Positions 32,718 through 41,785 of a stretch of DNA of 64,000 bases are shown here, piece by piece. The notes under the pieces are model-generated. The model was not told the origin of the DNA, made no database searches, and saw only the letters and a program-made list of their open reading frames with translations. Numbering within the stretch: position 1 is the stretch's first letter; each line of letters starts with the position of its first letter. A program made the translations under genes and the position numbers. Source of the DNA: Rubrivivax gelatinosus IL144 (GTDB lineage Bacteria; Pseudomonadota; Gammaproteobacteria; Burkholderiales; Burkholderiaceae_C); contig NC_017075.1 of NCBI RefSeq assembly GCF_000284255.1, positions 4,340,001-4,404,000 on the forward strand. The letters are read 5' to 3'.

Positions 32718-33683
32718 GTGCGAGGTTTCCCCCGCGCCGTGGCCGCGATCGCCGTCGCCACCGCCGCCGCCGGCGCCCATGCCGGCACCGCCTGGGTGTC
32801 CAGCGAGAAGGACAACGCGATCACGCTGATCGACACGGCGACGCTCGCCGTCAAGGGCACCCTGCCGACCTGCAAACGCGGCCGCCACATCCAGCGCCTG
32901 CCCGACGGCCACGTGATGCTGGCCTGCACCGACAGCAACGCCGCCGACGTGCTCGACGCCAACACCGGCAAGTCGCTGCGCCGCGTGCCGCTGGGCGAAG
33001 AGCCCGAGGCCTTCGACGTCTCGCCCGACGGGCGCACGATCTACGTCTCCAACGAGGACGAGGCCGAAACCAGCTTCGTCGACGCCCAGACCGGCAAGGT
33101 GACGAAGACGATCAAGGTCGGCCAGGAGCCCGAGGGCGTCAAGGTCTCGGCCGACGGCCGCACGCTGTACGTGACCTCCGAGGTCGCGAGCCTGGTGCAC
33201 GTCATCGACGTCGCCCAGGGCAAGGTGGTGAAGAACGTCAAGGTCGGCAAGCGCCCGCGGCGCATGGCGATCACGCCCGACGGCCAGGAGCTGTGGGTGA
33301 CCAACGAGATGGACGCCAGCGTCAGCATCGTCTCGACGGCGACGCACGAGGTCGTGGCGACGCTGAAGTTCGAGGTGCGCGGCGCGCGGCCGGAGGACAT
33401 CACGCCGGTGGGCATCACGATGACGCCCGACGGCCGCCGCGCCTTCGTCGCGCTGGGCAAGGCCAACCACGTGGCCTTCGTCGACGTCGCGGCGCGCAAG
33501 GTGACGGCGCTGGCGCTGGTCGGCCGCCGCGCCTGGAACGTCGCGCTGGACAAGGCCGGGCAGCGGCTGTGGGTCGTCAACGGGCTCAGCGACGACGTCA
33601 CCGTCGTCGACGTCGCCAGCGCCAAGGCGATCAAGAGCATCCCGGTGGGCCGCGTGCCCTACGGCGTGGTGCTGGTCGAATGA
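32718..33683 (+). CDS. PQQ-dependent-catabolism-associated beta-propeller protein
   Basis: The 321-residue protein uses a GTG start at 32718 with AAGGAG 8 nt upstream. This choice gives a clean signal peptide ending AGAHAG, whereas the longer open frame begins with unrelated sequence. The mature protein has repeated KxVKTIKVGxxPEGVKVSADGRTLYV-type blades, seen as EPEGVKVSADGR and KRPRRMAITPDG. It belongs to propellers linked with PQQ alcohol-dehydrogenase systems and is exported. It is divergent from xoxF and overlaps the next gene by 4 nt. Confidence 0.87.
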   Translation: MRGFPRAVAAIAVATAAAGAHAGTAWVSSEKDNAITLIDTATLAVKGTLPTCKRGRHIQRLPDGHVMLACTDSNAADVLDANTGKSLRRVPLGEEPEAFDVSPDGRTIYVSNEDEAETSFVDAQTGKVTKTIKVGQEPEGVKVSADGRTLYVTSEVASLVHVIDVAQGKVVKNVKVGKRPRRMAITPDGQELWVTNEMDASVSIVSTATHEVVATLKFEVRGARPEDITPVGITMTPDGRRAFVALGKANHVAFVDVAARKVTALALVGRRAWNVALDKAGQRLWVVNGLSDDVTVVDVASAKAIKSIPVGRVPYGVVLVE

Positions 33684-34840
33684 CGGCCCGCCGCTGGGCG
33701 GCCGGTGCCGCGCTGGCGCTGGCCGCGGCCGCGGCGCCGGCGGCGACGCTGAAGGCGACGCTGCTGCTGCCGGCCGACGACGCCCGCCTCGAACGCACGC
33801 GGCTGGAACGCGCCTTCCTCGGCCACCCCGGCGGCCCGGCCGGCGACGGCCTGGCGCTGGCGATCGCCGACGCCCAGTTCGAGCTCGACGCCGCCGGCGC
33901 GACGGTCGCCGTCGACACGAAGGAAGCCGCGTCGCGCGACGCCGCGCGCACCGCCGCCGCGGCGGCCGAGAAGGCCGGCGCCGCGGCGCTGGTCGTCGAC
34001 CTGCCGAGCGACTGGACGCTGGCCGTCGCCGACGCGGTGAAGATCCCGGTGCTCAACGTCGGCGACGCCGCCGACCGCCTGCGCGGAGCCGATTGCCGGC
34101 CGCGCCTGTACCACCTGCTGCCCAGCGAGCGCATGCGCGCCGACGCGCTGGCGCAGACCCTGGTGGCGCGCAAGTGGAGCCAGGTGCTGCTGCTCGTCGG
34201 CCCCTCGCCCGAGGACCGCCTGCGCGCCGCCACCGCGCAGGCGTCGATCAAACGCTACGGCCTGAAGCTCGTCGCCGAGCGGCCGTTCAAGCTCTCGGCC
34301 GACCCGCGCGAACGCGAACTCGCCAACCCGCTGCTGCTGACCGGCAACGCGACCTACGACGCCGTCTGGGTCGTCGACAGCGACGGCGAGTTCGGCCGCG
34401 GCCTGCCCTACCGCACGGCGCTGCCGCGGCCGGTGGTCGGCGACGCCGGACTGGTGGCGCTGGCCTGGCATGCGCAGTTCGAGCGCTATGGCGCGCCGCA
34501 GGTCTCGCGCCGCTTCGCCAAGGCCGCCAAACGCCCGATGACGGCCCAGGACTGGGCCGCCTGGATGGCCGGCAAGGCGCTGGTCGGCGCCGCCGTCGCC
34601 GTGCCCAAGGGCCCTGCAGCGGCCTGGGCCAAGGCGCTGGCCACCGGCACGCTGGACGGCTCCAAGGGCACGGCGCTGAGCTTTCGCGCCTGGGACGGCC
34701 AGCTGCGCCAGACCATGCTGCTGAGCGACGGCCAGGGCGTCGTCGCCCAGGCGCCGATCGACGGCCTGCTGCACCCGACGAACGTGCTCGACACGCTGGG
34801 CGCCGATGCGCCGGAGAAGCTGTGCAAGCTCGCCCGCTGA
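33680..34840 (+). CDS. ABC-type substrate-binding protein of a PQQ-dependent alcohol dehydrogenase system
   Basis: The 386-residue protein has a signal peptide (to about residue 22) and a type I periplasmic-binding fold resembling branched-chain amino acid receptors, with LLPADDARLERTRLE, LYHLLPSERMRADAL and WVVDSDGEFGRGLPY segments known in PQQ-linked systems. The matching ABC permease and ATPase that usually follow in such systems are absent here. It may work without transport, as XoxJ does. It overlaps the propeller gene by 4 nt and the next gene by 19 nt. Confidence 0.82.
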   Translation: MTARRWAAGAALALAAAAAPAATLKATLLLPADDARLERTRLERAFLGHPGGPAGDGLALAIADAQFELDAAGATVAVDTKEAASRDAARTAAAAAEKAGAAALVVDLPSDWTLAVADAVKIPVLNVGDAADRLRGADCRPRLYHLLPSERMRADALAQTLVARKWSQVLLLVGPSPEDRLRAATAQASIKRYGLKLVAERPFKLSADPRERELANPLLLTGNATYDAVWVVDSDGEFGRGLPYRTALPRPVVGDAGLVALAWHAQFERYGAPQVSRRFAKAAKRPMTAQDWAAWMAGKALVGAAVAVPKGPAAAWAKALATGTLDGSKGTALSFRAWDGQLRQTMLLSDGQGVVAQAPIDGLLHPTNVLDTLGADAPEKLCKLAR

Positions 34841-35805
34841 ACCCCCAGCGCCGGCGCCTGCTGGCCGCCGCCGCGCTGGCCGCCGCCGGCAGCGCCGGCG
34901 CCAGCGCCGGCACGCCGCACTTCCCGAGCCGGCCGATCACGCTGTGGGTGCCCTGGCCGGCCGGCGGCGCCACCGACCTGACGATGCGCCTGCTCGCTGA
35001 ACTGGCCGGCGCCCAGCTCGGCCAGCGCGTGCTGATCGAGAACCGCAGCGGCGCCGGCGGCACGCTGGCGATGCCGGTGCTGCAGCAGGCCGAGCCCGAC
35101 GGCTACACGATCGCCCAGATCCCGCAGCCGGTGCTGCGCGTGCCGCACACCCAGCGTGTGCTCTGGGATCCGATCCGCGACGTCACGCCGATCCTGCAGA
35201 TCTCCGGCGTGACCTTCGGCGTGCTGGTGCGCGCCACCAGCCCGTTCCGCTCGCTGGAGGACCTGTTCTCGTTCGCGCGTGCCCGCCCCGGCGAGCTGGC
35301 GATCGCCACCAACGGCGTCGGCACCACGCCGCACGTCGTGCTCGAGGAGCTGTTCAGCGCGCGCGGCCTGCGCTACATCCACGTGCCCTATCGCGGCACC
35401 AGCGAGCAGCTGCTGGCCATCGAGTCCGGTCAGGTGATGGCCGGCGTCAACTCCAGCGGCTTCGCGCCGGCGGTCGACAGCGGCCGGCTCAGGCTGCTGG
35501 CGACCTTCGCCGCCCGGCGTTCGCCGCGCTGGCCGACGGTGCCGACGCTGACCGAACTGGGCTTTCCGATCGTCGCCACCTCGCCCTACGGCCTGGGCGG
35601 GCCGCGCGGCATGGCGCCGGCGGTCGTCGCCACGCTGCACGAAGCCTTCAAGCGCGCGATGTTCGAGCCGGCCTTCGGCGCCGAACTCGCCAAGTACGAC
35701 CAGGACCTCGCCTATCTCGGCCCGGCCGACTACGGCCGCTGGCTGCGCGAGGAGTACGAACGTGAACGCATCGCCACCGCCCGCATGGGCCTGGGGCGCA
35801 GCTGA
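34822..35805 (+). CDS. Tripartite tricarboxylate transporter-type (Bug/TctC) binding protein
   Basis: The 327-residue protein begins at GTG 34822, with GGAGAAG 4-5 nt upstream, and has an arginine-rich signal (PQRRRLLAAAAL). It carries ITLWVPWPAGGATDLTMRLL-type start motifs, ENRSGAGGTLAM, DGYTIAQ and LEELFSARG typical of Bug receptors abundant in Burkholderiales. Partner TctA/TctB membrane genes are absent. An orphan Bug protein can act as a sensor for a two-component system, and one follows immediately. The ligand is unknown. Confidence 0.85.
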   Translation: MQARPLNPQRRRLLAAAALAAAGSAGASAGTPHFPSRPITLWVPWPAGGATDLTMRLLAELAGAQLGQRVLIENRSGAGGTLAMPVLQQAEPDGYTIAQIPQPVLRVPHTQRVLWDPIRDVTPILQISGVTFGVLVRATSPFRSLEDLFSFARARPGELAIATNGVGTTPHVVLEELFSARGLRYIHVPYRGTSEQLLAIESGQVMAGVNSSGFAPAVDSGRLRLLATFAARRSPRWPTVPTLTELGFPIVATSPYGLGGPRGMAPAVVATLHEAFKRAMFEPAFGAELAKYDQDLAYLGPADYGRWLREEYERERIATARMGLGRS

Positions 35806-35806
35806 C

Positions 35807-36781
35807 ATGGCCGCCCCGTCCCGCGACACCGCAGCCCTGCGCCGGCGCTCGGCGCTGGAGCTGGCCGCCGTCGTCGGCGTCGCGCTGGCGACCTGGGCGC
35901 TGGCCTCGATGCTGGAGCTGCACGAGTCGCTGTCGGCCTTCTTCCAACGCCACGAGGGCTGGCAGGCCGACGAGCTGGCGATCGCGCTCGGCGTGCTCGC
36001 CGCCGGCCTGGCGCTGCACGCGCTGCGCCGCCGCCACGAAGCCGAGCAGGCGCTGGCCGCCGAGCAGCGTGCACTGGCCGACGCGGCGCGGCTGGCCGAA
36101 CGCAACGCCGAGCTGGCGCGCGGCCTGATCGCGCTGCAGGAAGCCGAACGCGAGGCGATCGCGCGCGAGCTGCACGACGAGATGGGCCAGGCCGGCACCG
36201 CGCTGCGCATCGAAACCGCGTTGCTGCGCCGCGCCCTCGCCGCCGGCGACGCCGACGGCGCCGGGGCCGCCGCGGCGCGCGCCGACCTGCAGGCCGAGGC
36301 CTTGCTGCGCGGCGTGCGCGCGCTGCTGCAGCGCCTGCGCCCGGTGCACCTGGACACCCTGGGCCTGGCCGCGTCGCTGCAGGACCTGTGCGATGGCTGG
36401 CAGGCGCGCAGCGGCGTCGACTGCCGCTTCCACGACCGCGCCGACGCCGCCGCCGGCCTGGCGCCGGAGGTGGAGCTCGTCGTCTACCGCGTCGCCCAGG
36501 AGGCGCTGACCAACGTGATGCGCCACGCCCGCGCGCGGCACGCCAGCGTGCTGCTGGCCCGCGAAGGCACGACGCTGGCGCTGGTCGTCGAGGACGACGG
36601 CGTCGGCCTGCCGCCCGAAGGCCAGCGCCGCGGCCTGGGCCTGCTCGGCGCCGGCGAACGCGCGGCGGCGCTGGGCGGCACGCTGGCGCTGCACGGCGCG
36701 CCGGGCGCCGGCACGCGCATCGTGCTGACGCTGCCGCTGCGGCAGGACGTGGCACGGCACGTGCTGGAGACGGCGTCATGA
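35807..36781 (+). CDS. Sensor histidine kinase (HisKA_3), short membrane type
   Basis: The 324-residue protein has two hydrophobic segments within the first 80 residues, a short loop between them, a coiled region, the H-box AIARELHDEMGQAGT, YRVAQEALTNVMRHA, and a DDGVGLPPEGQRRGLG nucleotide lid. There is no sizeable sensor domain, so it may need an outside partner, for example the adjacent Bug protein. I chose ATG 35807, directly after the TctC stop; a GTG at 35762 within that gene is the alternative. It overlaps the regulator by 4 nt. Confidence 0.9.
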   Translation: MAAPSRDTAALRRRSALELAAVVGVALATWALASMLELHESLSAFFQRHEGWQADELAIALGVLAAGLALHALRRRHEAEQALAAEQRALADAARLAERNAELARGLIALQEAEREAIARELHDEMGQAGTALRIETALLRRALAAGDADGAGAAAARADLQAEALLRGVRALLQRLRPVHLDTLGLAASLQDLCDGWQARSGVDCRFHDRADAAAGLAPEVELVVYRVAQEALTNVMRHARARHASVLLAREGTTLALVVEDDGVGLPPEGQRRGLGLLGAGERAAALGGTLALHGAPGAGTRIVLTLPLRQDVARHVLETAS

Positions 36782-37419
36782 CGATCCGCGTGCTGATCTC
36801 CGACGACCACCCGGTGGTGCGCGAGGGCTACCGCCGCCTGCTCGACGCCGCCGGCGGCCTGCACGTCGTCGGCGAGGCCGGCGACGCCGACGCGGCCGAA
36901 CAGGCCTGGGCGACGCTGGCGCCCGACGTGCTGGTCACCGACCTGGCGATGCCCGGCGGCGGCCTGGCGCTGATCGCCCGCCTGCGCCAGCGCCGCGCCG
37001 ACGCGGCGGTGCTGGTCTTCAGCATGCACGACAGCGAAGCGATGGTGCGCCGCGCCTTTGAGGCCGGCGCACGCGGCTACCTCACCAAGGCCGCCGCGCC
37101 CGAGCTGCTCGTCGACGCGGTGCGTGCGCTGCACGCCGGCCAGAGCTGGCTGGACCCGGGGCTGCCGCCGGGCTGGCGGCGGCGCGACCCGCTGTGCGAA
37201 GGCGAGCGCCTGTGCAGCCTGAGCGCGCGCGAGTTCGAGGTCTTCCGCCTGCTCGCCGCCGGCAGTTCGGCGGCCGAATGCGCCCAGGCGCTCGGCCTGT
37301 CCGCCAAGACGGTGTCCAACCACCAGAGCGCGATCAAGGACAAGCTCGGCGTCGCGACCACCGCGGCGCTGGCCCACCTCGCCTGGCGCCACGGCGTCAT
37401 CGCCCCGGCCGGGGCGTGA
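36778..37419 (+). CDS. LuxR-type response regulator
   Basis: The 213-residue protein has a receiver domain with Asp9/Asp10, the phospho-acceptor Asp55 in VLVTDLAMPGGG and lysine in GYLTKAAAP. A LuxR helix-turn-helix follows (SLSAREFEVFRLLAAG, KTVSNHQSAIKDKLG). It pairs with the overlapping kinase. Together with the other NarL-like pair at 17004-19027, it gives two candidate regulators bracketing the pqq/xox genes. It lies 143 bp before the TonB receptor gene. Confidence 0.92.
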   Translation: MTIRVLISDDHPVVREGYRRLLDAAGGLHVVGEAGDADAAEQAWATLAPDVLVTDLAMPGGGLALIARLRQRRADAAVLVFSMHDSEAMVRRAFEAGARGYLTKAAAPELLVDAVRALHAGQSWLDPGLPPGWRRRDPLCEGERLCSLSAREFEVFRLLAAGSSAAECAQALGLSAKTVSNHQSAIKDKLGVATTAALAHLAWRHGVIAPAGA

Positions 37420-37561
37420 ACTCCCGGAGAGGGCGAACCCGCAGGCCGGGAAATCTTCCCTGGAACCACGCCGCGGCCGCCGCTTACCGTCGGCACACCC
37501 GATCCGACCCGCCCCACCCCACGCGAGACAAGGAGCCAGAACCACTCGAACAGGAGACCCC

Positions 37562-39829
37562 ATGTCCGCCCCGCTGCGCCTGACGGCGCCCGCTCTCGCC
37601 GCCCTCGCCTGCCTGGCCACCACCGCCCAGGCGCAAGGCCAGCCCGTCGTCGAACGCATCGAGATCATCGGCATCTCGCCGGTGCCCGGCAGCGGCGTCG
37701 CCCGCGACCGCGTGCCGGCCAACGTGCAGACCGCCGACGACCAGGACCTGCGGCGCACGCAAAGCCGCAACCTCGCCGACTTCCTGGCGAGCACGCTGCC
37801 CGGCGTCAGCGCCAACGAGATCCAGGGCAACCCGTACCAGGTCGACCTCAACTTCCGCGGCTTCACCGCCAGCCCGCTGCTGGGCACGCCGCAGGGCCTG
37901 TCGGTCTACCAGGACGGCGTGCGCGTCAACGAGGCCTTCGGCGACGTCGTCTCCTGGGACCTGATCCCGCAGGGCGCGATCGCCTCGATGACGCTGCTGC
38001 CCGGCGCCAACCCGCTGTTCGGGCTGAACACGCTGGGCGGCGCGCTGGTGCTGGAGACCAAACGCGGCGACACCCACCCCGGCACCGAAGCCAGCATCGA
38101 AGGCGGCTCCTTCGGCCGCATCGAGACCGAGCTGTCGCACGGCCGCAGGATCGGCGAGACCGGCCACCTGTTCCTGGCCGCCAACGCGATGAACGAGGAC
38201 GGCTGGCGCGACCATTCGCCATCCAAGGTGCGCCAGGTTTTCGCCAAGGGCGGCGCGAAGTTCGGCGCCCTCGACTGGGACCTCGCGCTGACCCACGCCG
38301 ACAACGCGCTGATCGGCAACGGCCTGCTGCCCGAGACCCTGCTGCGCGCCGACCGCGAGCAGATCTACACCCGCCCCGACCGCACCGACAACCGCATGAC
38401 GATGCTGGCCTTCAACGGCCGCTTGGACGTCTCGGCGACGCAGCGCCTGGCCGCCACCGCCTACGTCCGCCGGCTCGACGCGCACACGCTCAACGGCGAC
38501 CTCAACGACGACTACGACCCGCCCGCCGTCGAGGAGACCGGCGTCGAGAACCGCACCTCGACGCGGCAGCGCGGCGAAGGCCTGGCGCTGCAGTCGACCT
38601 GGGCCGGCGAGACGCACCGCGTCAGCCTGGGCGCGGCCTACGACCGCTCGCGCAGCCATTTCCGCCAGACCGAGGCCGAAGGCCTGCTCGACGCCACCCG
38701 CGCCGTCGTCGACACCGAGGAGGCCGAGGTCGACGCCTGGATCAGCGGCCGCACGCGCAGCACCAGCGTCTGGGCGCTGGACCAGATCTCGATCACGCCG
38801 ACGCTGCAGGCGACGCTGTCGGCGCGCTGGCAGCAGACCCAGGTGACGACGGTCGACCGCGGCCGCATCGAGCTCGGCCTGGACACCGAACTCGACGCCG
38901 ACGCACGCTACCGCAAGCTCAACCCCGCCGCCGGCCTCACCTGGCAGGCCAGCCCGGCGCTGACGGTCTACGGCCAGCTGAGCCAGGGCACACGCGCGCC
39001 CAGCCCGATCGAGCTCGGCTGCTCCGACCCCGACAACGCCTGCGTGCTGCCCAACGCGCTGCAGTCGGACCCGCCGCTCAAGCAGGTCGTCTCGCGCACC
39101 GCCGAAGCCGGCGTGCGCGGCCGCGCCGATGGCTGGCGCTGGAACGCCTCGCTGTTCCACACCGAGAACCGCGACGACCTGCTGTTCATCAGCAACGGCC
39201 GCGCCGCCGGCTACTTCAAGAACTTCGGCAAGACGCGGCGCCAGGGCGTCGAGCTCGGCGCCTCGCGCAGCGCCGGGCCGCTGTCGTGGAACGTCGCCTA
39301 CAACTGGCTGCGCGCGACCTTCGAGTCGCCGGCCTGCCTGGTGGCCGAGGCCAACAGCAGCGCCGGCAGCGACCCGGCCTGCCCGGCCGACGACGAGATC
39401 GCCGTGCACCCGGGCGACCGCCTGCCGGGGCTGCCGGCGCACCAGTTCAAGGTCTCGGCGCAGTGGGCGCCGTCGGAGGCCTGGAGCGTCGGCGCGGCCT
39501 GGCGCGTGCTGTCGAGCCAGACGGTGCGCGGCAACGAGAACGGTCGCCACCGCGCCGACGGCGAGGACACCATCGGCAGCGGTCGCCTGGGCGGCTACGC
39601 GCTGCTGGACCTCACCGCACGCTGGGAGCTGGCGTCGGGCGTCGAGCTGTTCGGCCGCATCGCCAACGTCTTCGACCGCAAGTTCGCCAGCGCCGGCGCG
39701 CTGGGCGAGAACGCCTTCGATGCACGCGGCCAGTTGCGCGCCCCGGCCGACTGGACCGACGAACGTTTCGTCGGCCCCGGCGCGCCGCGCGCGGTGTGGG
39801 TCGGCCTGCGCATGAGCTTCGAGCGCTGA
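37562..39829 (+). CDS. TonB-dependent outer-membrane receptor
   Basis: The 755-residue protein has a signal peptide ending TAQAQ, a possible TonB box (ERIEIIG), a plug domain to about residue 180 with LPGVSANE, NFRGF and GLNTLGGALVLETK, and a barrel with TonB receptor strands and the late NVFDRKF motif. It ends MSFER, not with a terminal phenylalanine. It would import a chelated ligand with TonB-ExbBD, which is not in the window. Next to a xox locus, a lanthanide-chelate receptor is an attractive but unproven idea. Siderophore or corrinoid uptake remain alternatives. A 142-bp gap upstream ends in AAGGAG (37529-37534). Confidence 0.9.
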   Translation: MSAPLRLTAPALAALACLATTAQAQGQPVVERIEIIGISPVPGSGVARDRVPANVQTADDQDLRRTQSRNLADFLASTLPGVSANEIQGNPYQVDLNFRGFTASPLLGTPQGLSVYQDGVRVNEAFGDVVSWDLIPQGAIASMTLLPGANPLFGLNTLGGALVLETKRGDTHPGTEASIEGGSFGRIETELSHGRRIGETGHLFLAANAMNEDGWRDHSPSKVRQVFAKGGAKFGALDWDLALTHADNALIGNGLLPETLLRADREQIYTRPDRTDNRMTMLAFNGRLDVSATQRLAATAYVRRLDAHTLNGDLNDDYDPPAVEETGVENRTSTRQRGEGLALQSTWAGETHRVSLGAAYDRSRSHFRQTEAEGLLDATRAVVDTEEAEVDAWISGRTRSTSVWALDQISITPTLQATLSARWQQTQVTTVDRGRIELGLDTELDADARYRKLNPAAGLTWQASPALTVYGQLSQGTRAPSPIELGCSDPDNACVLPNALQSDPPLKQVVSRTAEAGVRGRADGWRWNASLFHTENRDDLLFISNGRAAGYFKNFGKTRRQGVELGASRSAGPLSWNVAYNWLRATFESPACLVAEANSSAGSDPACPADDEIAVHPGDRLPGLPAHQFKVSAQWAPSEAWSVGAAWRVLSSQTVRGNENGRHRADGEDTIGSGRLGGYALLDLTARWELASGVELFGRIANVFDRKFASAGALGENAFDARGQLRAPADWTDERFVGPGAPRAVWVGLRMSFER

Positions 39830-39870
39830 ATTCCGCCTGATCCGCTCGGACACCGCTTCGCCGGGCTCGC

Positions 39871-39876
39871 TAGACT
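39871..39876 (+). promoter_or_regulatory. Possible -10 element (TAGACT) upstream of the orphan sensor kinase
   Basis: CGCTAGACT stands about 100 bp before the kinase start, and an identical CGCTAGACT is found at 41732-41740 before ureE. Good -35 matches are not evident, so this is a weak call. A small hairpin (39885-39903, GCCGGGC/GCCCGGC) follows. Confidence 0.3.
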
Positions 39877-39976
39877 CGGCGCCGGCCGGGCAGAATGCCC
39901 GGCGCTGGAAACCCTCCGCTGCCGGGGGGATGCGAGAAGGCGCGCAACGCAGTACCCGCGCGGAAACAGGCAGCCC

Positions 39977-41719
39977 ATGACTCAATCGCCCGCCACGGCG
40001 CGGGATCTTTTCCACCGCCGGCTCGAGCAGAGCCTGCTGGCCGCCTTTCTCCTGATGGTGACGCTGCTGTGCGCCGCCGCCGGCCTCTACGGCCGCCAGG
40101 AGCGCCAGGACCGCATCACCAGTGCCACCGAGCAGGCCGCGACGCTGACCCGCGCGCTCGAGGAACACGTGCGCCGCAGCATGGACGCGGTGGACGCCGC
40201 GCTCGATTCGTTGGCGCTCGACGCCACCGCGCGTCGCGACGGCGCACAGCGCGACCCGGACGCCATGCAGCGCGAACTGCGGCACAAGCGCGCGCTGCTG
40301 CCCCAGGTGCGCTGGCTGGCGGTCTTCGGCCCCGACCTGGAACTCCAGGCGGCCAGCGGCAGCGACGAACTGCTGGGCCAGACCGCCCAGCTGCGCCAGA
40401 CGCTGGCGCGGCAGATGGAGACCGCCGACACGCGGCTGCAGATCGGCGCGCCGCTGGGCGACCCGCAGGCGCCGGCGATCCCGGTGTCGCGGCGCATCGT
40501 CGGCGCCGACGGCAGCGTGCTGGGCATCGCCGTCGCGCTGCTCGACAGCGCGCACTTCGAACGCTTCTACCGCGAGCTGCAGCTGTCGCCGGCACAAAGC
40601 CTGGTGCTGTCGCGCGGCGACGGCACGCTGCTGCTGCGCCACCCGCACTACGAGGCCATGAAGCCGGGCCTGGACATGTCGGCGCTGTCGCCGGTCTATC
40701 GCCTGCCGCGCCCGCTGGCGGGCCCGGTGACGCTGCTGGCGACCAGCGTGGTCGACGGCGTCGAGCGCCTGCTGACCTACCGCGAGATCGAGCAGCCCTC
40801 GCTGATGGTCGGCATCGGCCAGGACCTGGACCCGCTGCTCGCGCCCTGGCGCCAGCGCGTGATGTCGCTGGCCTTCGGCGTCGTCGGCGTCGTCGCCGCG
40901 CTGACCGTGCTGCTGTGGGTGGCGCTGGCGCAGATCCACAGCAGCGCCGAAGCCGCGCGCCGCCACCGCGAGACGCTGGAGCACAAGGTGCGCGAGCGCA
41001 CCGCGGAGCTCGAGCACGCCAACGAGGAGCTGCGCGCCTTCACCTACTCGGCCTCGCACGACCTGCGCGGCCCGCTCAACGGCATCCACGGCGTGATGCA
41101 GCTGCTGCGCTCCAGACACGGCCACCAGCTGCCCGACACGGCGCTGGACATCCTGCACCACGCCGAGAACAGCGTCGCGAACATGGTGCGGCTGACCGAG
41201 GACCTGCTGACGCTGTCGGGCATCGGCCGGCGCACGCTGGAGCCGCAGCCGGTGGACCTGAGCGCGATGGCCTGGGAGATCGCCGCCGAACTCGCCGACG
41301 CCGATCCGGAGTACCACGTCGAGCTGCGTGTCGAGCCCGGGATGAGCGTCGTCGGCGACCCGGGGCTGCTGCGCATCGCGCTGCAGAACCTGCTGGCCAA
41401 CGCCTGGAAGTACGGCTCGCGCGCCGATCAGCCGCAGGTCGAGGTGATGTCCGAGGTCTTCAACGGCGAGCGCATCTTCATCGTGCGCGACAACGGCGCC
41501 GGCTTCGACGCGGCGCACGCGCACCGGCTGTTCCAGCCTTTCCAGCGCCTGCACAGCAGCCGCGAGTTCCCCGGCACCGGCGTCGGCCTGGCGACGGTGG
41601 CGCGGGTCGTGCGCCGCCACGGCGGCCGCGTCTGGGCCGACGGCGCGCCGGGTGCCGGCGCGGCCTTCCGCTTCACGCTGCCCGAGCCCGACGATCGCAC
41701 GCTGGCGCAGCCGGCCTGA
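39977..41719 (+). CDS. Orphan membrane sensor histidine kinase with periplasmic Cache-like domain
   Basis: The 580-residue protein has a membrane helix at about 18-38, a periplasmic region of roughly 250 residues resembling a double Cache sensor (VRWLAVFGPDLELQA, SRGDGTLLLRHP), and a second helix near 295-318. A coiled linker follows, then the HisKA H-box FTYSASHDLRGPLNG and a complete ATPase domain (NLLANAWKYG, DNGAGFD, GTGVGLATV). No response regulator is adjacent. The ligand is probably small and organic by family, but cannot be named. Confidence 0.9.
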   Translation: MTQSPATARDLFHRRLEQSLLAAFLLMVTLLCAAAGLYGRQERQDRITSATEQAATLTRALEEHVRRSMDAVDAALDSLALDATARRDGAQRDPDAMQRELRHKRALLPQVRWLAVFGPDLELQAASGSDELLGQTAQLRQTLARQMETADTRLQIGAPLGDPQAPAIPVSRRIVGADGSVLGIAVALLDSAHFERFYRELQLSPAQSLVLSRGDGTLLLRHPHYEAMKPGLDMSALSPVYRLPRPLAGPVTLLATSVVDGVERLLTYREIEQPSLMVGIGQDLDPLLAPWRQRVMSLAFGVVGVVAALTVLLWVALAQIHSSAEAARRHRETLEHKVRERTAELEHANEELRAFTYSASHDLRGPLNGIHGVMQLLRSRHGHQLPDTALDILHHAENSVANMVRLTEDLLTLSGIGRRTLEPQPVDLSAMAWEIAAELADADPEYHVELRVEPGMSVVGDPGLLRIALQNLLANAWKYGSRADQPQVEVMSEVFNGERIFIVRDNGAGFDAAHAHRLFQPFQRLHSSREFPGTGVGLATVARVVRRHGGRVWADGAPGAGAAFRFTLPEPDDRTLAQPA

Positions 41720-41734
41720 GCGGCGGGCGCCCGC

Positions 41735-41740
41735 TAGACT
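41735..41740 (+). promoter_or_regulatory. Possible -10 element (TAGACT) upstream of ureE
   Basis: CGCTAGACTGTGTG lies about 45 bp before the ureE ATG. The same CGCTAGACT appears before the sensor kinase gene. No convincing -35 hexamer is seen. Confidence 0.3.
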
Positions 41741-41785
41741 GTGTGCCCCCGGGCGGCGCGGCCGCCCCGAACAGGATCGCTCCCG

